A program made the position numbers and the translations under genes. A stretch of 64,000 bases of DNA, taken from NCBI RefSeq assembly GCF_005405285.1, contig NZ_BJDT01000005.1:94285-158284 (forward strand), written 5' to 3'. This DNA is from Weissella sagaensis. Lineage in GTDB: Bacteria > Bacillota > Bacilli > Lactobacillales > Lactobacillaceae. The notes beneath the pieces are model-generated. The model was not told where the DNA came from and searched no databases. It saw only the letters and a list, made by a program, of their open reading frames with translations. Positions 18,125-28,128 of this stretch are shown here, in pieces. Positions within the stretch are counted from its first letter, which is position 1. Each line of letters opens with the position of its first letter.

Positions 18125-18599
18125 TTGTCTGTGATTCCCTTTCTTTGTGTAGCTCACTTGCCTCTTTAACGTACGCTGTGTTTCCATCACGGATTGATAA
18201 CTCGCGAACATGCATATTAATCACTTCGCCAGTCCCATTGCCACCTAATCGCTCGTGATATGCTTCGTACAAATAGTTAAAGTTATTCACTTCGTCAATC
18301 GTTGCATACCCTTGATTTAGTAATCGGTTACCTTCATCGTAAATACGATCATGCAAACTTGCTATCAATGATTGCTTAACAATTTCAATATCTTCAATGA
18401 CTGCTGCATGTTCCCGCTCGTACGTTTCAATTACTGGCTTATTAGCTTCTGATATTGCCATTGCTAGTCTCTCGGTCTTACTATGCTGCCTACGCTGTAA
18501 CCAGTCACGAATTAATTTGAATATTGGCCAAGCTGACACAGTTCCAATGATTCCAAAAATCGTACCGATTTCAGTTAGATATTGTTCTAATTGATTCAT
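18117..18599 (-). CDS. Membrane-anchored lysis-module protein, function unknown
   Basis: 160 residues. An N-terminal hydrophobic helix (IGTIFGIIGTVSAWPIFKLI) is followed by a long charged helical region and a segment (SLHDRIYDEGNRLLNQGYATIDEVNNFNYLYEAY) common in phage proteins next to holins. It might assist the holin or be an additional holin. Its end overlaps the start of the LL-H-type holin. Name given by position, not by a recognised family. Confidence 0.6.
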   Translation of the reverse strand: MNQLEQYLTEIGTIFGIIGTVSAWPIFKLIRDWLQRRQHSKTERLAMAISEANKPVIETYEREHAAVIEDIEIVKQSLIASLHDRIYDEGNRLLNQGYATIDEVNNFNYLYEAYHERLGGNGTGEVINMHVRELSIRDGNTAYVKEASELHKERESQTIE

Positions 18600-18850
18600 T
18601 ATTCAGTTGGCACCTCATCTTCATCAGTATTTTCAGCTCTATCAGACACCAACTTTTGTATTTTAACTTTTGCGGCAGTTTTAATATCATCTTCTGATGA
18701 CGTCATAGAAATGCCGTCCTCTTTTGTAACCTGTACACTACCATTTAAACGATTAGGATAGGTACCTGCATCAAATGAAACCGAAGCATAATTCAAATCT
18801 AACTTTCCGTTAACAAAACCTACTTGCAAATCTCCTACCGTGATATTCAT
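18599..18850 (-). CDS. Hypothetical phage protein
   Basis: 83 residues, mostly polar, with beta-rich character in the first 50 (NITVGDLQVGFVNGKLDLNYASVSF) and an acidic tail. It has a good AGGAG site and abuts its neighbours in the late operon between the tail-tip and lysis genes. No recognised family. Confidence 0.65.
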   Translation of the reverse strand: MNITVGDLQVGFVNGKLDLNYASVSFDAGTYPNRLNGSVQVTKEDGISMTSSEDDIKTAAKVKIQKLVSDRAENTDEDEVPTE

Positions 18851-18852
18851 GA

Positions 18853-19248
18853 TTATTTCTCCTCTTCTGTTTCTAGGGCATCAAAAAATGCGTCAAAAGC
18901 TTCTGCATATTGTGGGTCAATTTCTCCATCCCATTTAGCAAAATATTCTTTTAACGCATTCATTAGTGTTGGTTGATTTAGTTCAATCGTTACTTGTTCG
19001 TTTAGCAATACTGCGTGTTCGTCATTGTAACCATCAGGCACAACACCGTCAGTCCAACTGATTTGTCCTTGTTCGGTTACTTCACCACCGAAGTCCGTTA
19101 CTAATTGTCTTTCGCCTTCTGATAATTCCTTTAACGAATCATTCAGCGATTTAACTAACTTAGTCCGTGCTCGGCTGATTTGTGCCGGCAATGTCAGCGT
19201 CTGTAAAAAATTCCCTATTTGTATTAGTTCAGCATTCTTAAAATTCAT
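18853..19248 (-). CDS. DUF1617-like phage protein
   Basis: About 131 residues. MNFKNAELIQIGNFLQTLTLPAQISRARTKL is typical of DUF1617, found next to tail-tip proteins in lactic phages; function unknown, possibly part of the baseplate. I use the ATG at 19248 behind AAGGAG rather than an ATG at 19269. It overlaps the end of the tail-tip gene. Confidence 0.7.
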   Translation of the reverse strand: MNFKNAELIQIGNFLQTLTLPAQISRARTKLVKSLNDSLKELSEGERQLVTDFGGEVTEQGQISWTDGVVPDGYNDEHAVLLNEQVTIELNQPTLMNALKEYFAKWDGEIDPQYAEAFDAFFDALETEEEK

Positions 19249-19262
19249 TTTTATTCTCCTTT

Positions 19263-22200
19263 TTACCAACCACCAGAAGCTGCTTTTAACACAACTGATA
19301 GTGGGTATACTGTGTTTTTATATAAGAAATACAACTCCGTGCTACCAAATAAAATACCAGGCCCGTCATCCTGTTTTTGATTACCAAATATCCCTGGATA
19401 TGTCGTCCCATTATATTCTGTTGCACCAAAATAAAGGCCTTGATAAGCTCCGTTTGGAAACATCATGACATCTGAATGAAATTCCGTGTGGTCCCAAAAA
19501 TGCCAACCAGGCAAATGTTTTGCACCACCTGCCAAAAGCTCGTTTTCCCAAGTTAGCAAAGGCATTCCTGTTGGTATATTCCAGCCATCGCTAACAGAGA
19601 ACATGAAACCATCGCCTCCGTGTTTGGCAGCATCAGCAGGATGACCACCTTGGGTCTTCCAACCGTCAAGGTACATAATCAAATAGTCTTGATTGTCTCT
19701 ACCCACAACCGTACCGTGCTTCAAACCACCAATATGTTCGGGGATTTTAGTAGTGTTATTATACACTGTCATATCAATTTGTCCTTCTGATATAACAGTG
19801 CTGCTTCGATGCGAGTTAGTATAAAATGATACGTTATTAGCATTGACAACTACCTGGTTACTATAAGCATCACTCCAATAACTCTTAATAAAATTCGTGA
19901 TATTACCCGATAAGCTACTTACGTCTAAGTTGATGACATTAATTTTTGCAGCGTTGATAGTACCCGTCGTGATATTACTTGCGTTTAGATTTTTAAAATT
20001 ACCTCCCTTAGCGTAAAAATCAGCTGTAACAGTCGTGTTACCCTGCAAAGTAATGTTCTTATTAATCAACGCCATATTATTGTTATCAGCTACGATACCA
20101 CTAGTTATCTTACCTAGATTATCAGCCAATCCAATCGACCAATTGTCTTTGAACAATTGCAATACTGTCGATGAATTAGTGGCACTACCCGGCATATATG
20201 GCATAGCTTTATTTGTAAAACTAAGCATCGGCTTAGTGAGATAGGCTGTTACTTTTTCGCTTGCTACGAATGCAATCGTTAATGAAGTAGCCTTATCAGG
20301 AATATCAATACCTTCAATCTTTTTAATATTCCAACCGGTCCCTTTGTCTGACCAATCAGCTGTGATTGATTTACCAATGGTATTACCAGATGAGTCAACA
20401 AAACTCATTGATACTGTTTGTGTTCCAGCGCTTTCAGAAGTCCTTGCTTGCCAGCTTAGCGAAATAGTACCTCTAGCTCCTGGCGTACTGGCTAAAGCTA
20501 CTTTTTGCGACAGTGATGCCATTGATGCATTATCACTCTGCGTATTGAAACCAACAGTTATTTTATTAGCCGTTTTATCAAAATATGAACGATAGGGCTT
20601 TTTACCGCCTAAAAAGTTGTCTACTGACCAACCTGATAAATCGGGATTAAAATCAGAATTCACTAACATGTTAGGTGTACCTACCCCTAGTAAAATACCG
20701 TCGGCCTTTTGGTCAAAGTAACTTTGATAACCTTTTTCAACCGATGTAACACGTTGATCAATTAAATTAGTCAATTGCGTACGAGTCGTATTGTCGCCGT
20801 TCTTACGGTCTTCAATTTCAGTTGTAACTTGACCAGCTGTTTGCGTTTGGGTGGACTGAATATCTGAAATATCGCCTTGCATATGGTTAACAGTCGTTTG
20901 CGTACCATTTGCAGTGGTAATAGCAGTAGTTGCATCTTTTTGAGCGGCGACTGCTTTACCGTCTGCTGTACTTGCAGCTGTTTTTGCTTGAACAGCGATA
21001 CTTTGCCCATCGCTTGCTAAATTCCATGTTGCTGAAAGACCTTTGCTAGGGTCATCAACTAGTCCATGAATACCGTCAACGTCAAGTTCTAATGCAGTTA
21101 CACGGGCATTGTTGTTGTAGTTACCTGGGACGTAATCTCCAATTGTATTGGCGAATACTAGCATAGGCTTATTGAGGTATGCCCTAGTGCCTTCACGAGC
21201 CTGAAAGTATAAATTAACGGTACTTGCATTATCCGGTACAGTAATATTTTCCCATTTAATTTCGTGCCAAGTGCCGTCAAGACTTGTGTCTGCCCAACTG
21301 CGATATACATCACTAATATCCGAATTATTTGAATCCCTGAATAATAATCGAACATTATCGTAATTATTATTTTGTAGCGTTCTAACTAACCACTTTAACG
21401 AAACTACCCTATCGGTACTACTACCAAGTATTACTGTTTGTATGAGTCGTATCGTAGAACCAGATCTTGCAGCAGTTGAGTTAAAACCTACTGTTATTGA
21501 ACCAGCCCCGCCTCGTGCATACGAACGGTACGGGACTTTTGAACCATCAGTTGAATCAGTTATCCACCCTTGCAAATCAGGAGTAAACTCCGTATTCATC
21601 AACTGATTAACTTGACCTTGCGTATTAGCTTTCGCCTGCAACTCGGTAACGGTCTGCGATATGCTATTAATCGTTTGTTGCTGTACAGAGTATTTACCAC
21701 TTAAATCGCCAGTCGTTTTATCAAAGTCAGTCTGGTTAACCTTGGAAGTAATCTGATTGTTTAGCGCATTGATACTTGCGGTATTCTCAGAAACTTTCTT
21801 ATCGTTTGCTGTTTCATACTTAGTAACTTCGGTAGTCACAGCATCAGCTGTTGTTTTAACGTTTCCATACTTTGTTGTTAAATCACCAGTAACCGTATCG
21901 AAATTAGTCTGACTGACTTTAGTATCAATTGCTTTACTATTAGCAGTGATTGCCGCAGCCTGTGAACTAAATTTGCCATCAACTGTTGATTGATAATTCT
22001 TAATGCTTAGCGCAGCACTATCAGCAGTCAATGTAGCAGAACCAACTGCCTTATCTAATTGACCCGTCTTAGTATCATAAGTTGTTTGGTCAACTTTCGC
22101 TTTTAAACCATCAAGTGCTTGTGTTGCTGCTGTTTGTGCTGTCTTAATCTTACCGTCTGCATCAGATTTATTCTGTGAGATTGTGAGGTTAATAGAATCA

Positions 22201-23816
22201 GCCGTATCAGTAATTTGCTTCTTGACCACACCGTCGGCAGTTTTTGCCGCCTCAATCGCTTCTGACTTAGCCACTGAAATATCATCAGTCAAATCAGACT
22301 TAGCTGTTGTTAACGCAGAATTAGCGCTACTCAATGCACTAGCTGCTTGTGCTTTACCATATGCTGCTGCACTGTTAGCCATGCTATCTGCGTGCGTTGC
22401 TGCACTTGTTGCCATGCTAGTTGATTGCTTAAACATATCGGCACGTTCAGCAGCTGCACTGCTTAATGCAACATTAGCCTCCGACTGAAATGCTGCAGCT
22501 TCACTAGCTTGCTTCTCGTTCAACTCATCAGTGTGCTTATTAGCTGTTGCAATGGCTTCTTCCACACCTGCAGCAATCTGCTCGCCTGTGTCAGGGTCTA
22601 AGCGTTTTACCCACTTAAACGAGCCATCGGGCAATTTGGTGTAAATGTACATCGCTTTACCGTCGCCAGTTTGAACGAAAGCTAAATCACCTTCGTTTGC
22701 TGTTTTGGGTAAATTTTCTTCGCCGTCAATATTATCGTAGATTGTGTTTTTACTAGTCGAAGAAATAACTGCTTGAATTGCTGCATCTTTGGCAGTTTGT
22801 GCATTTTCGTAAGCACTCTGTACTTTTTGCGTTAATGCAGCATTAGCATCTTGATACTTCTTAGTAACGCCAACGTCGCCACAGGTAACAGTGTATGAAA
22901 TGCGCGTGCCGTCTTCTGCAAATTCATCATCAACGCTAATAATACGTATCTTTTGCTTGAAGTCTAAATGCTCATCAACTGCAAGCAACCAATCACCAAC
23001 ATTAGCCATCTTATAGGGATAACCTGCAGCAGTTAGATCATATAGCGACAATTTAACCGATACAGCAAAACTGCTATCAACCTTATCCTTAACAGCCGAT
23101 AGCAAGTTATCTTTCACTGTGTAACGTTCATCAACGATTGGTTCAGCATGTAGCTTACCAAAAGCCTTAGCTAACGGACTGGTGTACGTGACGTGCAAAC
23201 GTGGACCCTTTTGATTCTCTTTATCATCGTAAGCACCAAAGCCTTCGCCATATGTAGCGAAATTGGCATTGTCATTTTCCAACGTCATATCTGACAAGTT
23301 AAAACCATGCCGTACAATGGTAGACAAATCACTACCAACGTTTTTGAAGATTGAAATAAGCGTGCCATTAATCTCAAATTCAGCACCCATTGAACTGATT
23401 GCATCATTGAATAAGCTTAGCTTATTTTTCATCCCCCAGTTTTCTTTTTCAAATGCTTTGGGGTCAAAATTCAAAGCGTAGGTGTAACCAGTGTCTTTAA
23501 AGATTTCATCTAAATAGAACCTAGCAACGTGACTATTTGAGTAACTGTTGTACAGCACACTCTTCGTCATGTCCCAAAAGAATTTGTGAATGGCATCAAT
23601 CTCAACAGTGTTGTTGTTATCGTTGCGTTCAAAATAAGTCACCACATAAGGCTCGTTATCGAACTCCAACGACCAACCTTTGTCAATCTTGTTAAGTACA
23701 TCATCCCCTTGTGTAATTGTTGCTGATAGTGACTTCTCGCCATTCAGCGCACTCTTGCGCTTAACAGAACCGACTGCAAGGAACACATCACCATTGATAT
23801 TTTTAAATTTAATCAT
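19263..23816 (-). CDS. Tail-tip protein (Tal/prophage tail endopeptidase family) with receptor-binding region
   Basis: 1517 residues. Residues 1 to about 330 resemble the Tal/gp44 hub domain that closes the tail tube. Residues about 330-730 form a long Ala/Thr-rich helical region with DxxTGxLxxKY-like repeats. Two similar beta-rich modules follow, at about 739-895 and 1054-1210; each opens N(T/S)(E/D)F.PDL.GW and ends in YLNKPML or YLTKPML, and they look like carbohydrate-binding domains. The C-terminus (1210-1517) is probably host-binding. It lies after dit, as expected for a siphophage baseplate hub that recognises cell-wall sugar. Confidence 0.85.
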   Translation of the reverse strand: MIKFKNINGDVFLAVGSVKRKSALNGEKSLSATITQGDDVLNKIDKGWSLEFDNEPYVVTYFERNDNNNTVEIDAIHKFFWDMTKSVLYNSYSNSHVARFYLDEIFKDTGYTYALNFDPKAFEKENWGMKNKLSLFNDAISSMGAEFEINGTLISIFKNVGSDLSTIVRHGFNLSDMTLENDNANFATYGEGFGAYDDKENQKGPRLHVTYTSPLAKAFGKLHAEPIVDERYTVKDNLLSAVKDKVDSSFAVSVKLSLYDLTAAGYPYKMANVGDWLLAVDEHLDFKQKIRIISVDDEFAEDGTRISYTVTCGDVGVTKKYQDANAALTQKVQSAYENAQTAKDAAIQAVISSTSKNTIYDNIDGEENLPKTANEGDLAFVQTGDGKAMYIYTKLPDGSFKWVKRLDPDTGEQIAAGVEEAIATANKHTDELNEKQASEAAAFQSEANVALSSAAAERADMFKQSTSMATSAATHADSMANSAAAYGKAQAASALSSANSALTTAKSDLTDDISVAKSEAIEAAKTADGVVKKQITDTADSINLTISQNKSDADGKIKTAQTAATQALDGLKAKVDQTTYDTKTGQLDKAVGSATLTADSAALSIKNYQSTVDGKFSSQAAAITANSKAIDTKVSQTNFDTVTGDLTTKYGNVKTTADAVTTEVTKYETANDKKVSENTASINALNNQITSKVNQTDFDKTTGDLSGKYSVQQQTINSISQTVTELQAKANTQGQVNQLMNTEFTPDLQGWITDSTDGSKVPYRSYARGGAGSITVGFNSTAARSGSTIRLIQTVILGSSTDRVVSLKWLVRTLQNNNYDNVRLLFRDSNNSDISDVYRSWADTSLDGTWHEIKWENITVPDNASTVNLYFQAREGTRAYLNKPMLVFANTIGDYVPGNYNNNARVTALELDVDGIHGLVDDPSKGLSATWNLASDGQSIAVQAKTAASTADGKAVAAQKDATTAITTANGTQTTVNHMQGDISDIQSTQTQTAGQVTTEIEDRKNGDNTTRTQLTNLIDQRVTSVEKGYQSYFDQKADGILLGVGTPNMLVNSDFNPDLSGWSVDNFLGGKKPYRSYFDKTANKITVGFNTQSDNASMASLSQKVALASTPGARGTISLSWQARTSESAGTQTVSMSFVDSSGNTIGKSITADWSDKGTGWNIKKIEGIDIPDKATSLTIAFVASEKVTAYLTKPMLSFTNKAMPYMPGSATNSSTVLQLFKDNWSIGLADNLGKITSGIVADNNNMALINKNITLQGNTTVTADFYAKGGNFKNLNASNITTGTINAAKINVINLDVSSLSGNITNFIKSYWSDAYSNQVVVNANNVSFYTNSHRSSTVISEGQIDMTVYNNTTKIPEHIGGLKHGTVVGRDNQDYLIMYLDGWKTQGGHPADAAKHGGDGFMFSVSDGWNIPTGMPLLTWENELLAGGAKHLPGWHFWDHTEFHSDVMMFPNGAYQGLYFGATEYNGTTYPGIFGNQKQDDGPGILFGSTELYFLYKNTVYPLSVVLKAASGGW

Positions 23817-24634
23817 AAGTAAAGCTCCTTATAATTGTGTATTTCAATCGTGCCTTTTACTGAACACGTAACGCTGTTACCGTTGAATGGATCTAGCACA
23901 AAATATTCAGCGTTTGTATCGTCATTAACATTTAAGCTATTTTTCAAATTATAAACACCTCCTATCTTGAATGTATCTCCAACAGCGACAGGACCACGGT
24001 AAGTCCAGGTACGATTGCCGATTTTAAGGGTTAGATTAGTTGCTACTTCATCCGATTTGAATTGCACATAAAAAGGCACTTCAAGCTGAGATGCCTGTAC
24101 GGTGCCTTGATACGCAATTTTATTAGTAATAGTGGCTGTCTTTGGCTTAGTCTCGCCAAACGGTAGTACAGCTGTAACAAAGTTAATGCTCAACTTGTAC
24201 AGTTGCTTACCACCGATTAACCCTTGAAATTCTGGTTGGAAAGTATCTTCTAAAATTACATAGAAGCGCTTAGTACTTTCTGAACCACCAGATTGACCTA
24301 TCTTATCCCCCTTAGTTTGACCAGGTCGCTCAAAGCTGTACATCTCATCATCTGAATAGATAGGTGTAATATAAAACGGATTCGTGCTATTAAACAACTG
24401 GTATAACTGATTACGCTTTGTTTCATAATCAGATTGACTAGTTGCCGTTAAGTATCCTGTGTACGTTAGTTTCTTTTCGTCGTAATCACTACCAAAGCTT
24501 AACTTGCCGTTACGTCCTTTAAACGATAGCGTGTTTGGTGTCAAACTAGGCATACTCTCATCAATGTCAGTTGTAAGAATATTCTTACTACTTAATTTGA
24601 TGTTCAGACTGCCGTTATTAACTAATAAGTCCAT
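23813..24634 (-). CDS. Distal tail protein (Dit)
   Basis: 273 residues. The first half matches the Dit N-terminal belt domain (SFKGRNGKLSFGSDYDEKKLTYTGYL...) that forms hexameric rings at the tail end; the rest forms the galectin-like outer part. It lies between the tape measure and tail-tip genes, overlapping each by 1-4 bp, the standard order for siphophages. Confidence 0.88.
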   Translation of the reverse strand: MDLLVNNGSLNIKLSSKNILTTDIDESMPSLTPNTLSFKGRNGKLSFGSDYDEKKLTYTGYLTATSQSDYETKRNQLYQLFNSTNPFYITPIYSDDEMYSFERPGQTKGDKIGQSGGSESTKRFYVILEDTFQPEFQGLIGGKQLYKLSINFVTAVLPFGETKPKTATITNKIAYQGTVQASQLEVPFYVQFKSDEVATNLTLKIGNRTWTYRGPVAVGDTFKIGGVYNLKNSLNVNDDTNAEYFVLDPFNGNSVTCSVKGTIEIHNYKELYL

Positions 24635-27258
24635 TACATACCTCCATTCATGAATTGTGTCATTGATTGACGTCTTGCATTTTTGCTGTTAACTGTTGTG
24701 GTAATCTTATCGCCTACAATTTCGTTATAAACTTCAAATACAGGTGATTGTGCTGCTTGTTCTTTAACGTCATCATCTAACGTTTCCAAACTGCCGTTAA
24801 TCCTACCTGCAACTGCTGAACTACTTGCAGTTAGTCGTGCGTTCGCTTCGTACTTTTGATTATCAAATTGATCCGCAATTGCACTGGCATATCCAACGAC
24901 ATCACGTTGTACTGTTGCAAAGTTAGCGTTCAATGACTTGCCAAAGCCACCCATGATAGCTTTACCAGCTGGAATAAGCAAGCGACGGTCGTAACTAATC
25001 GGTCCTTTGTGCTTCTTAATCCATGAACCGATACCACCAACGAAACTTTTTACTCTACCCCATGCAGCTTGTAGTCCGCCCATGAAACTGTTCATAATTG
25101 CTCGACCGGCTGCGCCTAAGTTGATATTGGCTAGTGAATGGAATGCTGATTTAATACCCGATACAACGCTACTTGCTGCCGACTTCATAGCATTCCATGC
25201 GCTAGTTGCTGCTGACCGCATAGCATTAACAGCTGATGAAACAACAGACTTCGCAGCATTGATACCACTTGAAATAACTGATTTAATCGCATTCCAAGTA
25301 GAACTTGTTACTGACTTAATAGCGTTCCAAACGCTAGTTACAACTGATTTAACGGCATTAACGACACTTGAGACAACTGATTTAATGCCGTTCCAGACCG
25401 AACTGGTTAAACTTTTAATACTATTCCACGTTGAGCTAGTAACGCTCTTAATGGCGTTCCATACTGACGAAACAACAGATTTAACTGATTTAACAACTGA
25501 TGAAATAGCTGATTTAATACCATTCCAAACTGAACTTGTAACTGATTTAATTGTGTTCCAAACTGAACTTGTTATGCTTTTAATGCCATTCCATACCGAA
25601 GTGACGATTGGTTTAACCGCATTGACAGCCGTTGTTATTGCTGTTTTAATGGCATTCCATACAGTAGTCGCGACCGAAACAATACTGTTCCAAATCGTCG
25701 ATAAAAAAGTAGATATGCCAGTCCAAACAGAAGTAATAACACTTGTAACACCAGTCCAAATGGTGCCGAAAAATGTCACAAGCCCAGTCCAAATTGTTGT
25801 AGCAACTGTTTTAATAACATTCCATATGCTTGTTAAGAATGTTTGAATGCCATTCCATGCAGTTGTTGCGCCTGTTACAATACCAGTCCACAAAGTTGAA
25901 AAGAACGTGGCAAGCCCAGTCCAAATACTTACTGCAAGTGCTTTAGTAGCTTGCCATGCCGTACTTAAAAATGTGGTGAACGTTTGCCAAACCTGCTGTC
26001 CCATTTTGGTTTGCGTAAAGAAATAAACTAATGCAGCAACGACACCAGCAATAGCAGCAATAACCAACACGAATGGGTTAATCGACATTACTGCATTGAA
26101 CGCCACCTGCACAGCTGTTGCAATTTTCATGATTGCATTGTATGCACCAATCACTCCTACTATTGCCCCTATGCCAACGGCTAGGGCTGAAATAACGCCA
26201 GTTTTAGCATTCAATTGACCTAACCATGTAACAGCGTTTCCCAATGCTGAAGCAAATGGCACCAATGCGTTTGCAGCACCTTCTAAAGCTGTTCCAATTC
26301 CAGCTATAAAGCCCGAAATGTTGGCAGAACCGAAAGCATCTAACACGTTACCAACACCACGAACGATTGCCGTTTTCATGTTGGTAAATCCTGTACCAAT
26401 ACCCGCAGCACTGTCTTTAGCAATCTTAGATAATGACTTCATACCGCCACCACCTTTGGCATCTAAGTTGATTAACCCTTGTTGGAAATCTTCAACGGAT
26501 ATTGAACCGTCAGACAAGCCACTCTTTAAGTCGCCCATGCTAATGCCCATTTGCTTAGATAACCCCTTTAAAGCTGGACCCATTCCATCATTAATCATGG
26601 AGTTCCAAGTTTGTGCATCAATCTTTCCATTCGCAAACGCTTGTGACAATTGAACTGTTGCTTCTTGTGCCTGATTAGCTGTCCCACCAAAACCAAGTAC
26701 AGCATCATTAACACCTGACCAAACTTTTTGTGCCAACTTAACATCACCAGTTGAAGCAGCAAATAGCTGTACGCCACTAACAGCATCATTCAATGGTGTT
26801 GGTAGCCCTTGAATAGACTTTTGCAGTCCCTGCATTGCACTATTAACATCAGCTGTTTTAAAGCCCATGTTGTTAAATGTTCTAGTTGAGTTATTTAATG
26901 TATCAACACGACTGACAGCGCTTTTAATAATGTCACCACTGGCTACTAAAGCACCAAACTTAGCTGCCATTCCAACGACAGAACTACCCGTTGCTTTACC
27001 ACCGTTTTGCATATTCCGATAATCTTTCATTACAGACTGTCCGAACTTGCCACCAGCTGATTGAGCAACTGAATAAGCTCTCGGGAAACGGCTAGCAATA
27101 AAGCTAGATACTGCACCAGTAGCATTAGATAACTTTGATGTTGTACCTGCTGCACTACCCATTGCAGATTTAGATGAACTAGCAACTCTACTCATCGCGC
27201 TAGTATAACCAGATATGTCAGCGCTAATGCGTGCAATAACTGAACCTACATTTGCCAT
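24634..27258 (-). CDS. Tape measure protein
   Basis: 874 residues. The N-terminal tape-measure domain (about 60-290) includes MNDGMGPALKGLSKQMGISMGDLKSGLSDGSISVEDF as separate conserved stretches. Hydrophobic helices follow (about 320-420). From about residue 430 to 710 comes an 11-residue repeat with Trp at each start (for example VWNGIKSITSS, VWNTIKSVTSS). The protein sets tail length and aids DNA injection. Its length predicts a tail of roughly 130 nm by the usual 0.15 nm per residue rule. Confidence 0.93.
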   Translation of the reverse strand: MANVGSVIARISADISGYTSAMSRVASSSKSAMGSAAGTTSKLSNATGAVSSFIASRFPRAYSVAQSAGGKFGQSVMKDYRNMQNGGKATGSSVVGMAAKFGALVASGDIIKSAVSRVDTLNNSTRTFNNMGFKTADVNSAMQGLQKSIQGLPTPLNDAVSGVQLFAASTGDVKLAQKVWSGVNDAVLGFGGTANQAQEATVQLSQAFANGKIDAQTWNSMINDGMGPALKGLSKQMGISMGDLKSGLSDGSISVEDFQQGLINLDAKGGGGMKSLSKIAKDSAAGIGTGFTNMKTAIVRGVGNVLDAFGSANISGFIAGIGTALEGAANALVPFASALGNAVTWLGQLNAKTGVISALAVGIGAIVGVIGAYNAIMKIATAVQVAFNAVMSINPFVLVIAAIAGVVAALVYFFTQTKMGQQVWQTFTTFLSTAWQATKALAVSIWTGLATFFSTLWTGIVTGATTAWNGIQTFLTSIWNVIKTVATTIWTGLVTFFGTIWTGVTSVITSVWTGISTFLSTIWNSIVSVATTVWNAIKTAITTAVNAVKPIVTSVWNGIKSITSSVWNTIKSVTSSVWNGIKSAISSVVKSVKSVVSSVWNAIKSVTSSTWNSIKSLTSSVWNGIKSVVSSVVNAVKSVVTSVWNAIKSVTSSTWNAIKSVISSGINAAKSVVSSAVNAMRSAATSAWNAMKSAASSVVSGIKSAFHSLANINLGAAGRAIMNSFMGGLQAAWGRVKSFVGGIGSWIKKHKGPISYDRRLLIPAGKAIMGGFGKSLNANFATVQRDVVGYASAIADQFDNQKYEANARLTASSSAVAGRINGSLETLDDDVKEQAAQSPVFEVYNEIVGDKITTTVNSKNARRQSMTQFMNGGM

Positions 27259-27261
27259 ATA

Positions 27262-27507
27262 TTAACTCCTTTCTCCGAATGCATCAGCGAGCTTGCCATA
27301 TAGTTCAACACGCTTTTCATTAACGGTTTGTTTGTTTTTGGGGTTATTGTCTGCGTAGGCTTCTTCAAGTAGCCGTTCTTCCTTTGCCCTATCGAATACC
27401 TTTTTGAATTTAGGTTTCTTAGCATTTGAGAAGTAAGCGATACTATTCGCTAACACTGCTAAACGTTCTCGTTCGTCAATGTAGCCTGCTTGAATGCCTT
27501 TCAACAC
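27262..27507 (-). CDS. Tail assembly chaperone, C-terminal (gpT-like) part, probably made by -1 frameshift
   Basis: From the TTG at 27507 it gives 81 residues (LKGIQAGYIDERERLAVLANS...). However, the frame is open upstream through the end of the preceding chaperone gene and encodes plausible protein there (ETCARFGIYDIDWALSLYKW), and no ribosome site precedes the TTG. In siphophages the second chaperone is made as a fusion to the first by ribosomal frameshifting. This frame is -1 relative to the upstream gene, so a G-GT arrangement is the best reading. I could not pick a canonical slippery heptamer. Confidence 0.75.
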   Translation of the reverse strand: MLKGIQAGYIDERERLAVLANSIAYFSNAKKPKFKKVFDRAKEERLLEEAYADNNPKNKQTVNEKRVELYGKLADAFGERS

Positions 27508-27581
27508 AGAATCTAATTCCCACTTGTATAAAGAAAGCGCCCAATCAATATCATAGATACCAAAACGAGCGCAGGTTTCAA

Positions 27582-28034
27582 TTAAAGATTTTCGTTCAAT
27601 GACTTCAACATAGCCTTGATGATTGGTAGGTTGTCGGCTACCGTTTCGTCCGTCTTGGCTTTCTCTTCCATCACTGGTAAGTTGTCCTCGATTTTGTTCT
27701 TGTAAGACGTGATTGTTTTCATGAAAAAACCGCTTTGCTTCAACTCATCTTTCAACTCTGTTAAAACTTCATCAATCTTTTCACCACCATCTGTGATTTC
27801 ATCAACCGCTTCAAACAACTTATCTTCATTGGCAGTTTTACCAAAGTTACCAGCCACCTTGATAATGTCCGGAATAACCGTGACATCATTATCAATCAAA
27901 CGTAAGAATAACATCACTGCACCATTTCCTTGGTTAACGCCATTCTCAACAGAACTAAATTCACTATTTGCCTTAAATAGCGCCTTAAAATTGAACTTTA
28001 ATTCACTCATCTTGCCATTAATCGTTACTTGCAT
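27582..28034 (-). CDS. Tail assembly chaperone, N-terminal (gpG-like)
   Basis: 150 residues between the major tail protein and the tape measure, the position of tail chaperones. It begins MQVTINGKMSELKFNFKALFKANSEFSSV, typical of the TAC family of Gram-positive siphophages. It coats the tape measure during tail assembly. A longer form by frameshift into the next frame is expected. Good AAGGAG site. Confidence 0.8.
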   Translation of the reverse strand: MQVTINGKMSELKFNFKALFKANSEFSSVENGVNQGNGAVMLFLRLIDNDVTVIPDIIKVAGNFGKTANEDKLFEAVDEITDGGEKIDEVLTELKDELKQSGFFMKTITSYKNKIEDNLPVMEEKAKTDETVADNLPIIKAMLKSLNENL

Positions 28035-28128
28035 TGCTAAACTCCTTTATGTATGCGGGCAAAAGCCCTGTTATTCAACGTTAATTTGCGCCGTGTGGGC
28101 GTCTGTTGTTATTGATTTGATACTCGGT

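Noticed and set aside
25007..25846. 279-codon plus-strand frame inside the tape measure gene
   Set aside because: It arises from the 33-bp repetitive coding of the tape measure on the other strand and has no ribosome site or operon context.
25120..25980. Repeats considered as a CRISPR or satellite array
   Set aside because: The periodic units are the Trp-repeat codons of the tape measure gene, in frame and without spacers. No CRISPR array was seen in the window.
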